A stretch of DNA of 64,000 nt from Triatoma infestans. Taxonomy: Eukaryota; Arthropoda; Insecta; Hemiptera; Reduviidae. Below, piece after piece: positions 45,769-57,500 of the stretch; the stretch's first letter is position 1, and each line of letters starts with the position of its first letter. The stretch covers positions 1-64,000 of the forward strand of contig JAAEAF010000391.1 of NCBI GenBank assembly GCA_011037195.1, written 5' to 3'. Position numbers and translations under genes: made by a program. Under the pieces are notes generated by a model. That model was not told the DNA's origin. It saw only the letters and a list, made by a program, of their open reading frames with translations, and did not search any database.

Positions 45769-48700
45769 CTTAAAAAAAGAAGAAAAAAGATAAGCTAAAA
45801 TTTATAATAATTAGGAGATTAATGTTTTTATGTAATGCGAAGCTATTAATCATTCCTATAACTTTCTCTTTCAGCAACTCTTTAAAAAAAAATTTCAAAT
45901 ATATTTATAGTTTCTGGAAGGACTGCAACGTTTAACGTTCCACAAAGTACAATGCATAAGTTCCGTTCTACCACTGTATAATATTAAAGCATGCATGGAA
46001 TTCCATATTAAGAAAGTGTCACCTTTCTTAATAGGTGCCTAATTTTTTTAATTTTTTTTTTCTCAAAAATGTCGAACGATTTTCTTTAAACTAGGAATGC
46101 TAATTGCGCAGATTTAAGCCTAACATTTTTCTTTTTTTGAAAAATATATCCGGAAAAATTTATTTCCGGTTATTGTGGTAAATCTGTAAGTTTGACAATC
46201 TTTCAAACTCCCCTTACATTTTGCCAAGGGCTGCCATACAATGTTGTCACTCAGATAAAACTTATTCCTACAGTTGTATTCGGAAAAATGTAATCCTCAA
46301 CACCGATATTTAAAATATGCTAAGGCCATCTAAAGGTTGAGTCAAAATATTAAGTTTGTAGTAAATTTGTGAATTCAAATTTTAATAACTGCAGCAATAG
46401 AGTCAGAGTTATTTCCCACCATATTATTTTTATTTCTGAGCTTAGGAGTCTTCAAAACAATTACTTTTTTGTTAAGTTCTAGAATGCAAATTAACACGCT
46501 CGCTAAGAAAGAGAAATAATTAAAAAAATTAGGCCCCGCCTACTTATCCACAACTTAGAAGAGGCAAAGGCCAAAGCTGATGTATTGCTATTCTGCCATA
46601 CACTGCAATTCCCCAGTTTTAATCATGGCACGGGGTCACTGGAATCAATGTCCTTTCAAGGGCCAATTCTTACGCCCTCTATCAAAAATTTTTTGGGAAA
46701 ACTGCGGGGGGGGGATGATCTGTAACATTTGTTAATAATAAATAATCACCTGTCATTTCTACTTCGCTTAAGATTCTCAAAAACATTGGCCTAGCATAGG
46801 AAGGTAACGCTTTCTTGATCCCATCAGCAAATTTGCTTAAATTTATTGAATTTTCTTTATCTACTATCGCTGCCATCCCAGCACGTCCTTCACTATCTGC
46901 AACCTGTAAAATGAAAGAAATTTATAAAAAAAAAAAAAATGGAGCATAATCTGGCTTCTTTCTCTGATGACAGCTGACTACATACCTGTACACCATAGAT
47001 CACACAATCTTTAAAATCTACCAAATTACTGACAATGCCTTCCACTTCTGAAGTTGAAACATTTTCTCCTTTCCACCTAAAATTAACAAAACTAAATTTA
47101 AAACAAAAAGAAAAGTAAAAAAAGCTAAAGAAACTACTTTCTAACACATTAATATAAAAAATGTATATAAATTCTTTCATTTGAAGATCTGATGATGATC
47201 TCACCTGAAAGTATCACCAGTCCTATCCTTAAAGTACAGATAACCGAAATCATCAGCAACAACAATATCACCTGAAAAAAAATTAAAATTAAAAACGACT
47301 TTAAAAGAATTGAAATAAGATTTGAAGAAATTCAAATAAGATGTCACTATCTTCACCACGAACTAACCTACCTGAAAGGAATGCTGAATCTCCTTTTTTA
47401 AAAACATCATATACCACTTTCTTCTCCGATTCTTTTTCATTTACATAACCCAGATAAGCTCTGGCAGGATTACTTGGTATAATTTTTCCAATAAATACAC
47501 CTGGTTCTCCTGTTTTATGAGGTATAAGTATAAATAAAATTAGGCAATATATGAAAAACAAACAAAAAAATTAAATATATGAATCATTTCATCGGACCTG
47601 GTTTGCACGGTATACAAAGACCATCAGCATTCCTCAAAGGTTCACCAGAAGGATCCACTTTAATTATAGATATGGGATATACTGAAGGAATAATTCTTGA
47701 CACGAAGCCAATCGCTCCAATGGTATTGTCAATATTAGCTGTAAAAACATTGATTTCATTTTTAATTATTTACATTATAAAATAAATCTTTAGAAATAAT
47801 TGAAAAAACTTCATTATCCATATTTTTGACTTATTTCTTTTTGATACTATTGGGCATTGCTTCAATAATTATTATATATGCCCATCTGTTCAATCAAAAA
47901 AACGACCTTCTTTGTGTTTCTGAGTTATGTAATGTATGAAGAAGATACAGTTGGGAAACAAAAAATCTGCTTGACTTTCCCTGAGTTTTAACAATTTAAA
48001 GGAACGAATTTTCACAGGATATTTAATTGTTTTATATGAAACAGGAAGAAACACTCAATACATTAAAATAGTACATTATCAGAAATGCATATATTCCAAA
48101 GAAATCCAAAATACTCCTAAAATAACTACATCCAATAAACATTTTCCTCTTTTGACTTGTGCGGGCAGCATAGCAGTTGAAATTTTTTTTAAATAATAAA
48201 TAAATTGTGATCCAAACAAAAAGAACAAATGATTATCTATGAGAACTTGTTTCAGAAAATCAGACCCAATACCACAGGAGGTAGGAAAAAAGGGTTGGGC
48301 GCCCTCTATCACAAAACCATGTAGAGTCAGTTTAATCAATAGCAGGTAGGAAAAAAGGGTTGGGCGCCCTCTAACACAAAACCATGTAGTTTAATTTTAA
48401 ATATACCCGAGAGGTCCAAGAAATCGCTCTAAAATCTTGTTTATTTTATTCTATTTATTTTTTTTTTTGAAAAATGTTTCAAATAAAAATGATAGGTATC
48501 TTTATCATTACATAAACCATTCAAGTTTACAGAAAATCGTTGCAGCTGTTTTCGATAAATTTCCAAAAACTCAATAATATTTTATATTATTATTTGGATG
48601 GCAGACCCGTACATTGTACTAAAGAGAAAAGCATAACGCTACTGGTCCTTCAGAACGCCCCCAAAAATAAATTTTTCTCCAGAAAAAGTTGCAAATAAAA

Positions 48701-51700
48701 GCGATAGGTATTTATCTGGTGTAGACAGAACACGAAATTCAAAGAAAATCGTGAAACCTGGGGGGAAAAAAATCAGTAGAATCGCACTTCTGGTTTATGG
48801 ATTTTGCCCAAAACCTCCATAAATGATGCGTGACTATTACAATTTACTATCTGTCTACCAGTCTACTTCCACGTTTTTAACAATCCACTATCTGTTACAA
48901 AGCCCTTATTTAGCGAACTAAGTTGATTAAAATACAAGTCCTCTTGTTTATAAAAAATACAAACTAAGAAGTTTAAACATATTTTCTTGTAGTTCTGTAT
49001 CAAGTTAAGGTTTTTATTTTATTTCATATTTTCCTCAATCTTTCGGAATGTTTTCCGTTAATGCTGTAAGATAAGTTGAGTGAATACAGGTGCCAAACTT
49101 GAAACCTCAGTTTTTCTATTTATTTACATATGTAAACATAAACTTGTAAATAAATTTTTTTAATTGAATTTTTGAATTCTTAAAAAAAACTACTAAATAT
49201 AAGGTTTTAGTATTATTTATAAAACTGGATGATTAAAAATGAGTTAAACTTACCAATATTAGCATTACCCTCGGTAGCACCATAAAATTCACCAACTTTT
49301 GGAATGTTAAATCTTTGTACAAATTCCTTCCATATTTGTGGCCTAAGACCATTTCCAAATATAATTCTAATTTTATGCTGAGTATCAGTCGGTTTAGGAG
49401 GTGTGGCCAGTATATAGCGGCACATTTCACCAATATATTGTGCAACCTAAAACGGAAATTTAACACTGAAATTATCTAAGTGGTTTATATATTCATTGAA
49501 TATGCCTATTAACTATCAGTTTTACAACCATGATTCCATTAATTTATATTAATTAAAAAATTCATATAAATATATTCATTCCAATCATTAAAAAAAAAAA
49601 TAAAAAAATCTAATTTATCAACATATGTATTATACATCCTTAATATGGGCTGGATGAAGTGACTATGGAAATCACTGGACCACAGAGGAAACATAACGCC
49701 ATAGCGACACCTAAACATCCTCCAACCTTCACAGTTTTCCAAAAAAATGTTTCAAATAAAAAATTATAAGAACTATTTTTATTTAAATCCCATACTTGTA
49801 TGACTTCATACAGTTTAGGGGAAAGAAAAAGTCAAACATTTTTCACGAAAAAGTCAAACATTGAAAATGTTTGTTTTTTATTGAATTACAGAACAATTAT
49901 AATATTAATTTTTTTTTTTAAGTTTTATAATTTCAAGCACACAGATTAAATGAAAAGAAAAGTCAAGAAAAAAACACGCCGAGTTATTTTAGCAATACTT
50001 TATTGCATTTTCACAAGTTACACGTTTATACCAAAAACACACAGTTTGAATTCAAAATTGGTTACCATTTACAAACATATTAATTAATATAAGTAACTGG
50101 TTCGACTGTCTCCGTCAATGTTCGGCACACATTCGGGAAGATATCATCACGATTTTATCAAATAACTTGCCATAAAATATTTTCAATGTTAAAATTTTTT
50201 TTCCCTGGCGTTATTTTGTACTAATATTGCCAATATTTATTGTAGGGAAAACAAGACACTTATCTATAACCAATTTCCTTCAAACCTGCGAGTTTTTAAT
50301 TCTTCTTAAAAGGAATAGGAAGGTAAACCATACCATTCTTGAAAGCAATATTCAAGAAATTAGCCTAACCAGCTATCCTAGAACCATCCTTAACTGAATT
50401 TTCCCGAGAAAAAAAATGAAACGCTACATATGTATACCAAGTTAGAACAGACAATCGCTAGAGCCATTTCCAGGAAAATTCAGGAGTTCAATACAATTTC
50501 AGTAAGTAACATTATTAATTCTATAAATATAAACAAATAATTTAGTCACTAATTTACGCTTTACTTTTTAACTTGAATCAAACGAAGTTGTTGTGGTTGG
50601 TTCCGCAGAGCTGGAAAGCATCAGAGATGTTTTCCGTGATAGCCTGCTTCTTTTTGTGGTCATCGACCGGTTTCGGGCGTTCGCCCATCATCAAGATGCA
50701 TTTGACAAACATCCACATTTGAGCAAATTTAAGCAGAGTGTATCAACCAAATTTGCTCTGTGCAAATCTATGTTATCACACTGTTTGACAAATGCATCCT
50801 GATGATGGGCGAACGACCGAAACCGGTCCATGACCGCACAAAAAGAAGCAGGCTATCACGGAAAATATCTCTGATGAATTCAGCTATCACATTTCCCTAA
50901 TTCCATTTTGTAAAATTACTATTATCACAAGTAGTTAAAAAGCTAAAGAAGGAATAATTACTCCTTATCTTGTTTGTAAAGCAGTTATTATTTTCAAAAG
51001 TCTATCACTAACCGTGCAATTATATTTGGCAATATCTGAGAAATAGGAAGACGCTGAAAATTTTTTCCTTATAACTACGCAGGCGCCATAAACAATCGCC
51101 TGGCCAATACTCATAGCTCCGCCAGCTGTATGGTAGAGGGGTAGTGGCGTGTAAAATCTATCGCTGCGTTTAAACCAAACTTGATAGCTGATTGCTCCGG
51201 CTAAGAATACATATCTGAAACAGTAGTATATAATCAAACTTAAATTTATCTTCGTTACTTCCTATCACAATCAGACCATTACTTCATAATCATCATAGGA
51301 CTTTAAAATAAGAGATTTGAAAATACAGTCAACAGGGCAGACTCTAGCACGCGAGGGGACCTAGGCAACGTTCTGCCCAGGCCCTCTTGAAAATGATTAT
51401 ATATATTTAAAACATAATGTTCAATATTGTAATAATTTTCTTAATTATATATTATCTTCTTTTTTAATGTTTAAGGATAGTAGTATCAACATAATATATA
51501 TAATAAAAAAAGTAAGCAATTTTGTGCCTCGATTTTGTGAAATGCGGAAATATTACAAATCTGGCTGGACGGATTTTCATGCGATTTGCTCCATTTGATA
51601 CAGAATTTTCTAGAGAATTTTAAAAGGTGAGCCCCCCCCCCAGGAAGGTTAGACATAAGTGGCATGCCATTGCTGGAATATTCATGCCAAATAATTATTT

Positions 51701-54518
51701 TAACACAAATAATTTATTATTTTAATCTTCATATTTCTCTGTCCATATTTTCTTCCAATTCTCCGACGCGCTGAAAAATGTCAACATTGTAATGCGACAT
51801 TTTGGAGAAATGAGTTTTGTAAAAAGAGTTGTTTCCACAAAGGTAAAGTGAAATTGTCAGAATTATCTACCTTCCCGATAGAGTTACAACAAATTTTTTA
51901 TGATAAAGCCTTCATAAATGATATCTATATTTTACTAGATGCTTGATTTTGCTACATTCCAAGCCGATATAATATCAGAGAGAGAACTTCCAGTTCTAAA
52001 ATACATAGGAGGTACACCATATTGCTCCAACATCTCTTTAAGGCTCAGTTAGGACTAATAAATGTTATTGTGGTCAGATTTGCATGTATGAACCTGATGC
52101 TGCTTAGAGATATAGAACAAACTTCGGATCATGTACTTACAGAGGGATACATTAGTGATATCACAAAAATTTAGCATAAACATAATTCTTAGTTTGAGAA
52201 AAACTAAGTATTGAAAAAAGTGGTACATGAAAATCAAGAGAAACATTTGTTATATTTTACAGGAGGTTCTGGCAAAAGAGTGTATAATAAATCCGTAACA
52301 TCTGAATGTGCAGCTATATTGCGTCAAAGGAAGAGAGCGTTGAAATGCAAAAACAATTGTAATACAGACAGACGTCAATTCCCTATAGTTTCAGCATTTG
52401 CTAAAGTCTTAAGGGCAGAGTTTTGATCGTGTTGACCTATATGTGGGCAGACCCTTATTTAGCCACAGACGATTATACGTTGCGTTATCAACGAACATGT
52501 ATCACATCAACGAATTGCAAAATCATCGAACCCCTAACTTCGATACATGAGCCGCGGTGTAAGGATCTACATTTGCTATTAGTTTGTGTATTATATTTGT
52601 TCTTACATTTTCTTTTTGGCAACCCTCCACCTGTATTGGAGTTTCATATATCGTCAAAGCCAATTCACCAAGTTCGTGTAGAGAGTTCACTTCAACGTAA
52701 TGTTACACTCAAACTTGATGGTTTGTTGGTTGTAAACATGTGGGGAGTTATAATCCTGAAATAACTCCCCCCCCCCCAATGTCGTGAGAAAAACACTAAG
52801 CATACTTAACACCACTATTAAATGTAGTTATAAAGTATTCCTTCAAAACATCTATTTATTATAACACTATTTTCTAATGTATAATCTAATTTAGAATAAT
52901 TTCCATTTTGTCATTAACACCCATACTAGAACATAACCTTATAACCTCCCCACATGTATACAACCAACAAACCAACAAGTGCGAGTGTAACAGAAACATT
53001 ACATTGAAGTGAACTCTCTACACGAACTTAGTAAATTTGCTCTGACGATGGATGGAAATCCGAAACCGGTCAGGGATCAAATAATTATGCATGCTACGAC
53101 GGATAAAATACCAGGATGTTATCCAGCATTGCGGACTCATCCCCATATTCAACAATCAAATTGATTTAATGACTAAATTACTAAAAGAGAAAAATATCTT
53201 AAGCAACCTTTCTTGCTTTTTACGTATTGTTTACACAAAATTATAAACAATTTTTCATATATTAAATAAACGATATTAATGAATTGGTAAAATAGGCAAT
53301 TAAAATTGTGTTGTTTCGATTTCTGATTCATAAAAAAGATACTGTTCATTACTATTATTATCAACTTTTTGTCAGTTTCTTTTCTACTTCCCTTACTTTA
53401 TTACTCGCAGCGCGGGGTCCTAGGCGGTTGCGTCTCTTGCGTATGCCTTGAACCGGTCATGGTTGTAATAAAAGAGAAGAATGATGCTCGCCAATTTTAA
53501 AGCAGTTCTTATTCACATTAATAACTAAAGATGAAATATCATTTTATACAATAATTCAAACTCTCCACAATATTCATTTAGAAGTAATTTAATGTTTTTT
53601 TTTAAAAAAAAGAATACCTAGCGTGGGTAATTACAGCTGCCTTAGGTAGTCCAGTAGTTCCCGAAGTATAAATGTAGAGTAATCTGTCATGGAAGCCAAT
53701 ATCTTCTAGATTGGGTGGCGATGAACTAGTTTCTGCAAGTAATGTAGCAATTTGACGTTCTCCAAGTTCACCTCTGGGAAGTCGAGGTTCCCCTGCACTG
53801 AAACTGTACAATCTGACTCCGTCAAGTTCCTTACTGATTTCTTTTATAGCTACAAAACAAAAAGTTATATAAATAAATAAGATAAATTTATAAAAAAAAA
53901 TTAATTTGATCAGATCAAGAGCACTGTTATGTAAAAAAATAGATCATACCATCACTGAATTCCTCTCCAAATATAAACGCTTGACATTTTGCTACATTTA
54001 TAGAATGCAACAATGAATTCTGTCGGAGATTAAAGTTGATAAGTGCTGTAATAACACCTATTTTGGACAGTCCTAGCCAAATGCAAACGAATTCTGGCCT
54101 ATTTTCTAACATCAGACCTATGGCATCGCCTTTCCTATAGCCATGACTCTTAAAGAGATTTGCTATTTTGTTGCTATATTCTTCCACCTGAAAACAATAC
54201 ATTTTGCTTAGGAAAAATTTATGATTTAGGGAACAATATTGTTGGCGATAGCTTTTAATAATATAATATTTTTCCGTATTAATAAAAGTCTTTATTATTT
54301 AAAAAAAAAAACAACAAAACAAAACAAAAAATAATTAACTATTGAAATCATACACGAGAACACTTACTTCACCCAATGTCCATTCTTTATCTTCAAAAAT
54401 AAAACATACTTTGTTCGGATTTTTCTTTGCATTCTCTCTGAAGATCTCCCCTATGCACATATTTCTTCGTGACAACCGTCGGACGCTTAAAAGGAAGAGA
54501 ATATATCGCACCAACGCT
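45611..54518 (-). CDS. Fatp: Fatty-acid transport protein / very-long-chain acyl-CoA synthetase (FATP, SLC27), eleven exons
   Basis: Membrane-bound acyl-CoA synthetase that activates long and very-long-chain fatty acids with ATP and CoA and so drives their uptake. Exons on the minus strand, 5' to 3': 54368-54518, 53950-54187, 53618-53849, 51013-51214, 49254-49446, 47598-47738, 47372-47509, 47205-47271, 46986-47076, 46750-46903, 45611-45768. All junctions are GT-AG, phases agree throughout, and the join gives 587 codons and TGA. Landmarks: the AMP-binding motif [10 protein letters not shown] (residues 190-199), '[10 protein letters not shown]', 'YGATEGN', the FATP signature '[20 protein letters not shown]', and '[11 protein letters not shown]'. 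Family members have about 620-660 residues, so only an N-terminal membrane-anchor exon is missing. Introns 3, 4, 5 and 10 hold repeats. Confidence 0.96.
45960..46190 (+). repeat. Family A fragment, copy 16, in Fatp last intron
   Basis: 'gtataatattaaagcatgca' followed by 'cgaacgattttctttaaact' and 'tatatccggaaaaatttatt'. It is degenerate and lies antisense to Fatp. Confidence 0.55.
46750..46903 (-). CDS. Fatp: Fatp exon j
   Basis: Reads [19 protein letters not shown] to LSEVEMT. Acceptor 'attttacag', donor G|gtgatt. Reading through the donor would give a frame ending at 46682, but the family needs the splice to the exon at 45768. Confidence 0.94.
46986..47076 (-). CDS. Fatp: Fatp exon i: [12 protein letters not shown]
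   Basis: Completes the signature with (R)[17 protein letters not shown] and runs to CVIYGVQ. Acceptor 'taattttag', donor CAG|gtatgt. Confidence 0.93.
47205..47271 (-). CDS. Fatp: Fatp exon h: [13 protein letters not shown]
   Basis: 67-bp exon coding (G)[18 protein letters not shown] to DTF, the first half of the FATP signature. Acceptor 'ttttttcag', donor AG|gtgaga. Confidence 0.93.
47372..47509 (-). CDS. Fatp: Fatp exon g
   Basis: Reads (G)[20 protein letters not shown] to KKGDSAFLS. Acceptor 'cataaaacag', donor G|gtaggt. Confidence 0.93.
47598..47738 (-). CDS. Fatp: Fatp exon f
   Basis: Reads [20 protein letters not shown] to LCIPCKP. Acceptor 'gtttttacag'. The donor is G|gtccga, GT but poor downstream, so splicing here may be weak. 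Confidence 0.9.
48279..48409. repeat. 65-bp tandem duplication in a Fatp intron
   Basis: 'aggtaggaaaaaagggttgg' and the following 'gcgccctct' occur at 48279 and again 65 bp later at 48344, almost identical. This suggests a recent duplication. Confidence 0.9.
48465..48830 (-). repeat. Family A fragment, copy 17, in Fatp intron
   Basis: Two partial monomers: 'gaaaaatgtttcaaataaaa' near 48471 and 'aaagttgcaaataaaagcga' near 48685, then 'agtagaatcgcacttctggt'. No termini. Confidence 0.6.
49254..49446 (-). CDS. Fatp: Fatp exon e: NGLRPQIW and YGATEGN
   Basis: Starts [17 protein letters not shown] and ends [12 protein letters not shown]. Acceptor 'tccgttttag', donor G|gtaagt. The YGATEGN segment is the conserved adenylation motif of FATPs. 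Confidence 0.95.
50659..50699 (-). ncRNA. Hammerhead-like core, foldback B copy 4, left arm
   Basis: Minus strand: GCATC, TTGATGA, T, perfect stem-loop GGGCG-AA-CGCCC, GAAA, CCGGTC, GATGAC. CATC and GATG can pair as stem I. The first base of CTGANGA is T here, which should weaken or abolish activity. Confidence 0.35.
50794..50834 (+). ncRNA. Hammerhead-like core, foldback B copy 4, right arm
   Basis: GCATC, CTGATGA (50799-50805), a GG/CC stem with a mismatched top, GAAA (50819-50822), CCGGTC (50823-50828). The conserved core is intact. Stem III is only the palindrome CCGG, which could pair between two molecules. There is an extra T after CTGATGA. Activity untested. Confidence 0.4.
51013..51214 (-). 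CDS. Fatp: Fatp exon d
   Basis: Reads [20 protein letters not shown] and then '[13 protein letters not shown]' to [11 protein letters not shown]. Acceptor 'ctgtttcag', donor ACG|gttagt. Confidence 0.93.
51632..51641. repeat. 10-nt C homopolymer
   Basis: C run in a Fatp intron, one of about nine such runs in the window. Confidence 0.9.
52625..53105. repeat. Foldback C, most complete copy, in a Fatp intron
   Basis: The left arm (about 52639-52752) has 'aagttcgtgtagagagttca', 'ggtttgttggttgtaaacat' and 'gtggggagttata'. The right arm (about 52941-53060) has 'ataacctccccacatgtata', 'caaccaacaaaccaacaag' and 'gtgaactctctacacgaact'. The arms are over 110 bp with substitutions. The centre includes an 11-nt C run (52767-52777). 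The tail 'gcatgctacgacggataaaa' is shared with the copies at 44380 and 13704. Confidence 0.8.
53038..53074 (+). ncRNA. Hammerhead-like core in foldback C
   Basis: CTGACGA (53042-53048), T, stem GGAT/ATCC closing a GGAA loop (53050-53061), GAAA (53062-53065), CCGGTC (53066-53071), AGGG. The order equals that in foldback B, but the stem has different bases that still pair. Stem I is weak (about 2 bp). Structure is inferred and cleavage untested. Confidence 0.4.
53618..53849 (-). CDS. Fatp: Fatp exon c: AMP-binding motif
   Basis: Contains [17 protein letters not shown], the ATP/AMP-binding P-loop of the adenylate-forming family. Acceptor 'tttgtag', donor AG|gtattc. Confidence 0.95.
53950..54187 (-). 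CDS. Fatp: Fatp exon b
   Basis: Reads [20 protein letters not shown], then '[20 protein letters not shown]' to FGEEFSD. Acceptor 'tgttttcag', donor G|gtatga. Confidence 0.93.
54368..54518 (-). CDS. Fatp: Fatp exon a (first seen)
   Basis: Acceptor 'tattttacag'; donor GAA|gtaagt. Reads [19 protein letters not shown] and on to [12 protein letters not shown]. The frame that matches the family is not the longest open frame here. The first base completes a codon from a missing upstream exon. Confidence 0.88.
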
Positions 54519-57500
54519 CTGTAAAATATAAAAGGAAGTTAAGAAATAATTAAGAACTATACTGAAATGAAATTGTACTATTACCAAAAAAAATAATTAA
54601 GAAATTCTTAGAAAGTAATTATGAGGCTGAAAGTTAAAAATATTAACAAATCTGAAGTATATATCTAAAATATAGAACAAGCTGAGATGACTTTATCTTA
54701 CTCAAATTAATGCAATTTAATTTTAAAAAACTATATTCAAAATTACAATGTATAGATGGGCTGGCCATAAAAAAAAACGGTAGAGGTTACCTGTGTGGAC
54801 ATTATGGACGCCTTTTAAACAAGACCAAGTAGTCAGTTTAAATTTAAACGCAACTGAGAGGGTCCCCTAAACCCCTCTAAAATCCGTAATGCCACCGCAC
54901 TCAGTGGATCTCAAAACATGTATTTCCGGCGGAAATATAAATTTCGAAAATTTGACAGGAAGCAATACTAGGAGTAGGGAGAAGTAAAAATATTAACTAC
55001 TATGTAATGAACAAAAATAGATTTTAAGTGAAACGCAATATGTCAAGTTTAGTTATCTAGTCTTAATTAGGACAATACTGATGTTTATGCCATGTGTTTA
55101 AATGTTATTTGCTTACTGTTTATAATGATTCATCCTAAATGAGAACTGATAACTAACATATCAGAAATGATTTTTTTCTGGTGTGTTCAGTTATCGATTC
55201 TAATTAATTTCTACAAGAAACTAAATAATAATACCTAGTTACTGTTGTTTTCAAATTTACTGTTCAATGAACAACCAAACATACATACATACACTGCTCA
55301 AAACTCTAGAATCACGATGATTTCCCATTGTAAGTTAATGTAAAACTGCTTAGCGTTATTCAAAAGTTCAGAGAGACTTTCTGCAAGCCTTGACTTATTA
55401 GACTGTTCTGTGTCTTCATTCGGTTAACAGCTGGAGAACGAAAGCAGTTAATAGCGTAAACTGTAGGAAACTATGAGATCGCAATGTAGGTTTTGAGTAC
55501 ACTTTAGTGTTATATTTTGTAATTATATAATAGATCAGCAAACTTGGCTCTGCTTACAAAATTTAAAGCTTCACTTTGGATAAACCCACTATTTTAATCA
55601 ATCAGTAACGATCGATAGTGGGCAATGACCCTATCGTTGTTGGAGAATAAACATTCTCTTTCTAGTTGAGCAATTAAAAGGAAACAATACCTAGGGTGTC
55701 ATTTTACTTTTCAAAACAGAAAAAAATATTCAACAGAAGACTGTATATGAAAGCCACTCATATTTCTTTCTTCAAGATAAACGATTTTCTTTGCAGCTAC
55801 ATTGCAATAAAATGAAGAAATAATTTAAAACAAGATAATTAAAAAACAAGATACTAGCTACACTGAAGATCATGTTCAAACCTCTAACTGCAACCATTTG
55901 CTTCCTAGTATTAAATCTTATACTAAATCGCAATTTAAAAGAAAAGTTTAAGAAATCTGGCTAATGACTATTCTTACAGTTACTATCAAATACTGTATAT
56001 CACTCAATAGTAAGCATTGTACAGCCAATCACGTTAGGCCACTAATTAAAATGGTGAATGGTTTCATTTTTATTTCACATTTATAAACAATATGAAAATT
56101 ATTAATTAAAGTTTTAATTAAAAAAGAAAAATTCATTGAGCAGACATATTGAAAAGGTTACACTGAAATGAGGGAAGCCAGCAATTGAAGGAAGGGAGAA
56201 TCTTTAATAACTATAAATGGATAGTAGCAGTTGCAATATTGATTCCATCCTGACTAGTTGTAAATTGATGGTTACAGGAAACTAAAGACCATATTAGCTC
56301 ACTAAATACATACATCAAACATTCAATCAGCAAGAAGTAACAATTATTGGAAAACCTCTGAGTTAAAGATAAATAACTATTATAAATATATTATTTAATC
56401 ATAAAAATTTATAAACTGTGAAATTATTGAACGATACTAAAACGATAGTGTGATATGAACATCTGTTTCCCAGGAAAGTGTTTAACGGCAGTTATAAAAC
56501 TGTCATATGGTTTTTTTTTTTTTTTTAAACTCGTTTAAGTTATTTTTACTTCTGCACAATTCAGCTCAAATTTTTGTTCACTCCATGATGATGATACATT
56601 TCTGCTATTATGATTTGAACATCTCTAGATTTTTAAATTTAATGACAAGTTGGAAATGGCTAAACTTCAGCACTAAAAGAGAAAAATAAAAAAAAATTAA
56701 GTAGTTTGTAATGACATAGTCACAAGTACTGATTACCTTTTAGCCTTTAATTTTAACAGTGTGCAATAAAATGATTGTTGCAACCTATTTAACACAACTT
56801 AGGAACAATTTACTTCATTACTATTTCCCTTTTAACTTTCAATAACTGACATTTTTGAAGAGTTTTCCCTGTTTTTTTTTTTTTTGTTTTTTTTATTACA
56901 TTCACAATTAGAAGAGAGAATTTAATTGGCTAACTATTATCGGAGCAGTTCTATTAGTAGAACTAAAATTATGAACTCGGTGAGAAAGGAAAAGAAAAAA
57001 TAATTCACAAATGTGTGTGAAACACTGTCTCATATAATTTACAAAGTACTAATTGTCAAAATCTAATCAACCTTGGAAATTTCACTAAACGACTAGTTAA
57101 CCCTTGAAGGTAGAATCGTTTATTACTAGAAATGAAAGTAAAGAGTTAACCCTACATTTCAGCTTCCCCCTGCAGAAAAAAAAAATCGAGCTATAAACAA
57201 GAAAATTATGAAAAACTGTAAAAAGACCATAACGGTTTACTGATCTTTACCGGTATAGCTCGACAAGTTTATTGTGGAATCTGTGGGCAGAGCTAAATAA
57301 CATCAAAGCTATTACAAAGCTTTGGGCAATGGGTAGAGCTAAAACAGCCATTCAGGTTTTACAGCTTCAGTTGTCCAGCTCAAATCCCCGAATACTCTGG
57401 TGAAATCCCATGGAAATGTCTGCAAAAGCTGCTTCTGAATTATGCTATTTATAACTTCTTTTGCTCACTCACACTTACACAAATATAGAACATTCCTAAA

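Larger units (their letters stand above)
50588..50876. repeat. Foldback B copy 4, in a Fatp intron
   Basis: The most complete left end of the family: 'gttgtggttggttccgcaga', 'agcatcagagatgttttccg', 'tgtggtcatcgaccggtttc' and 'gggcgttcgcccatcatc'. The right arm has the inverse order and ends 'ggaaaatatctctgatga'. The outer 'gcggaaccaaccacaac' stretch is lost on the right. The loop contains 'catttgagcaaatttaagca'. Confidence 0.8.

Noticed and set aside
52211..52426. 71-codon + frame with GGSGK, like a P-loop of a Pif1/Helitron helicase
   Set aside because: Only a few residues resemble a Walker A motif, the canonical GxxxxGK[ST] is incomplete, and no further helicase motifs lie around it.
54393..54587. 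64-codon minus frame as the Fatp exon reading frame
   Set aside because: The frame that matches the FATP family and joins in phase to the next exon is a different one (54518-54368).
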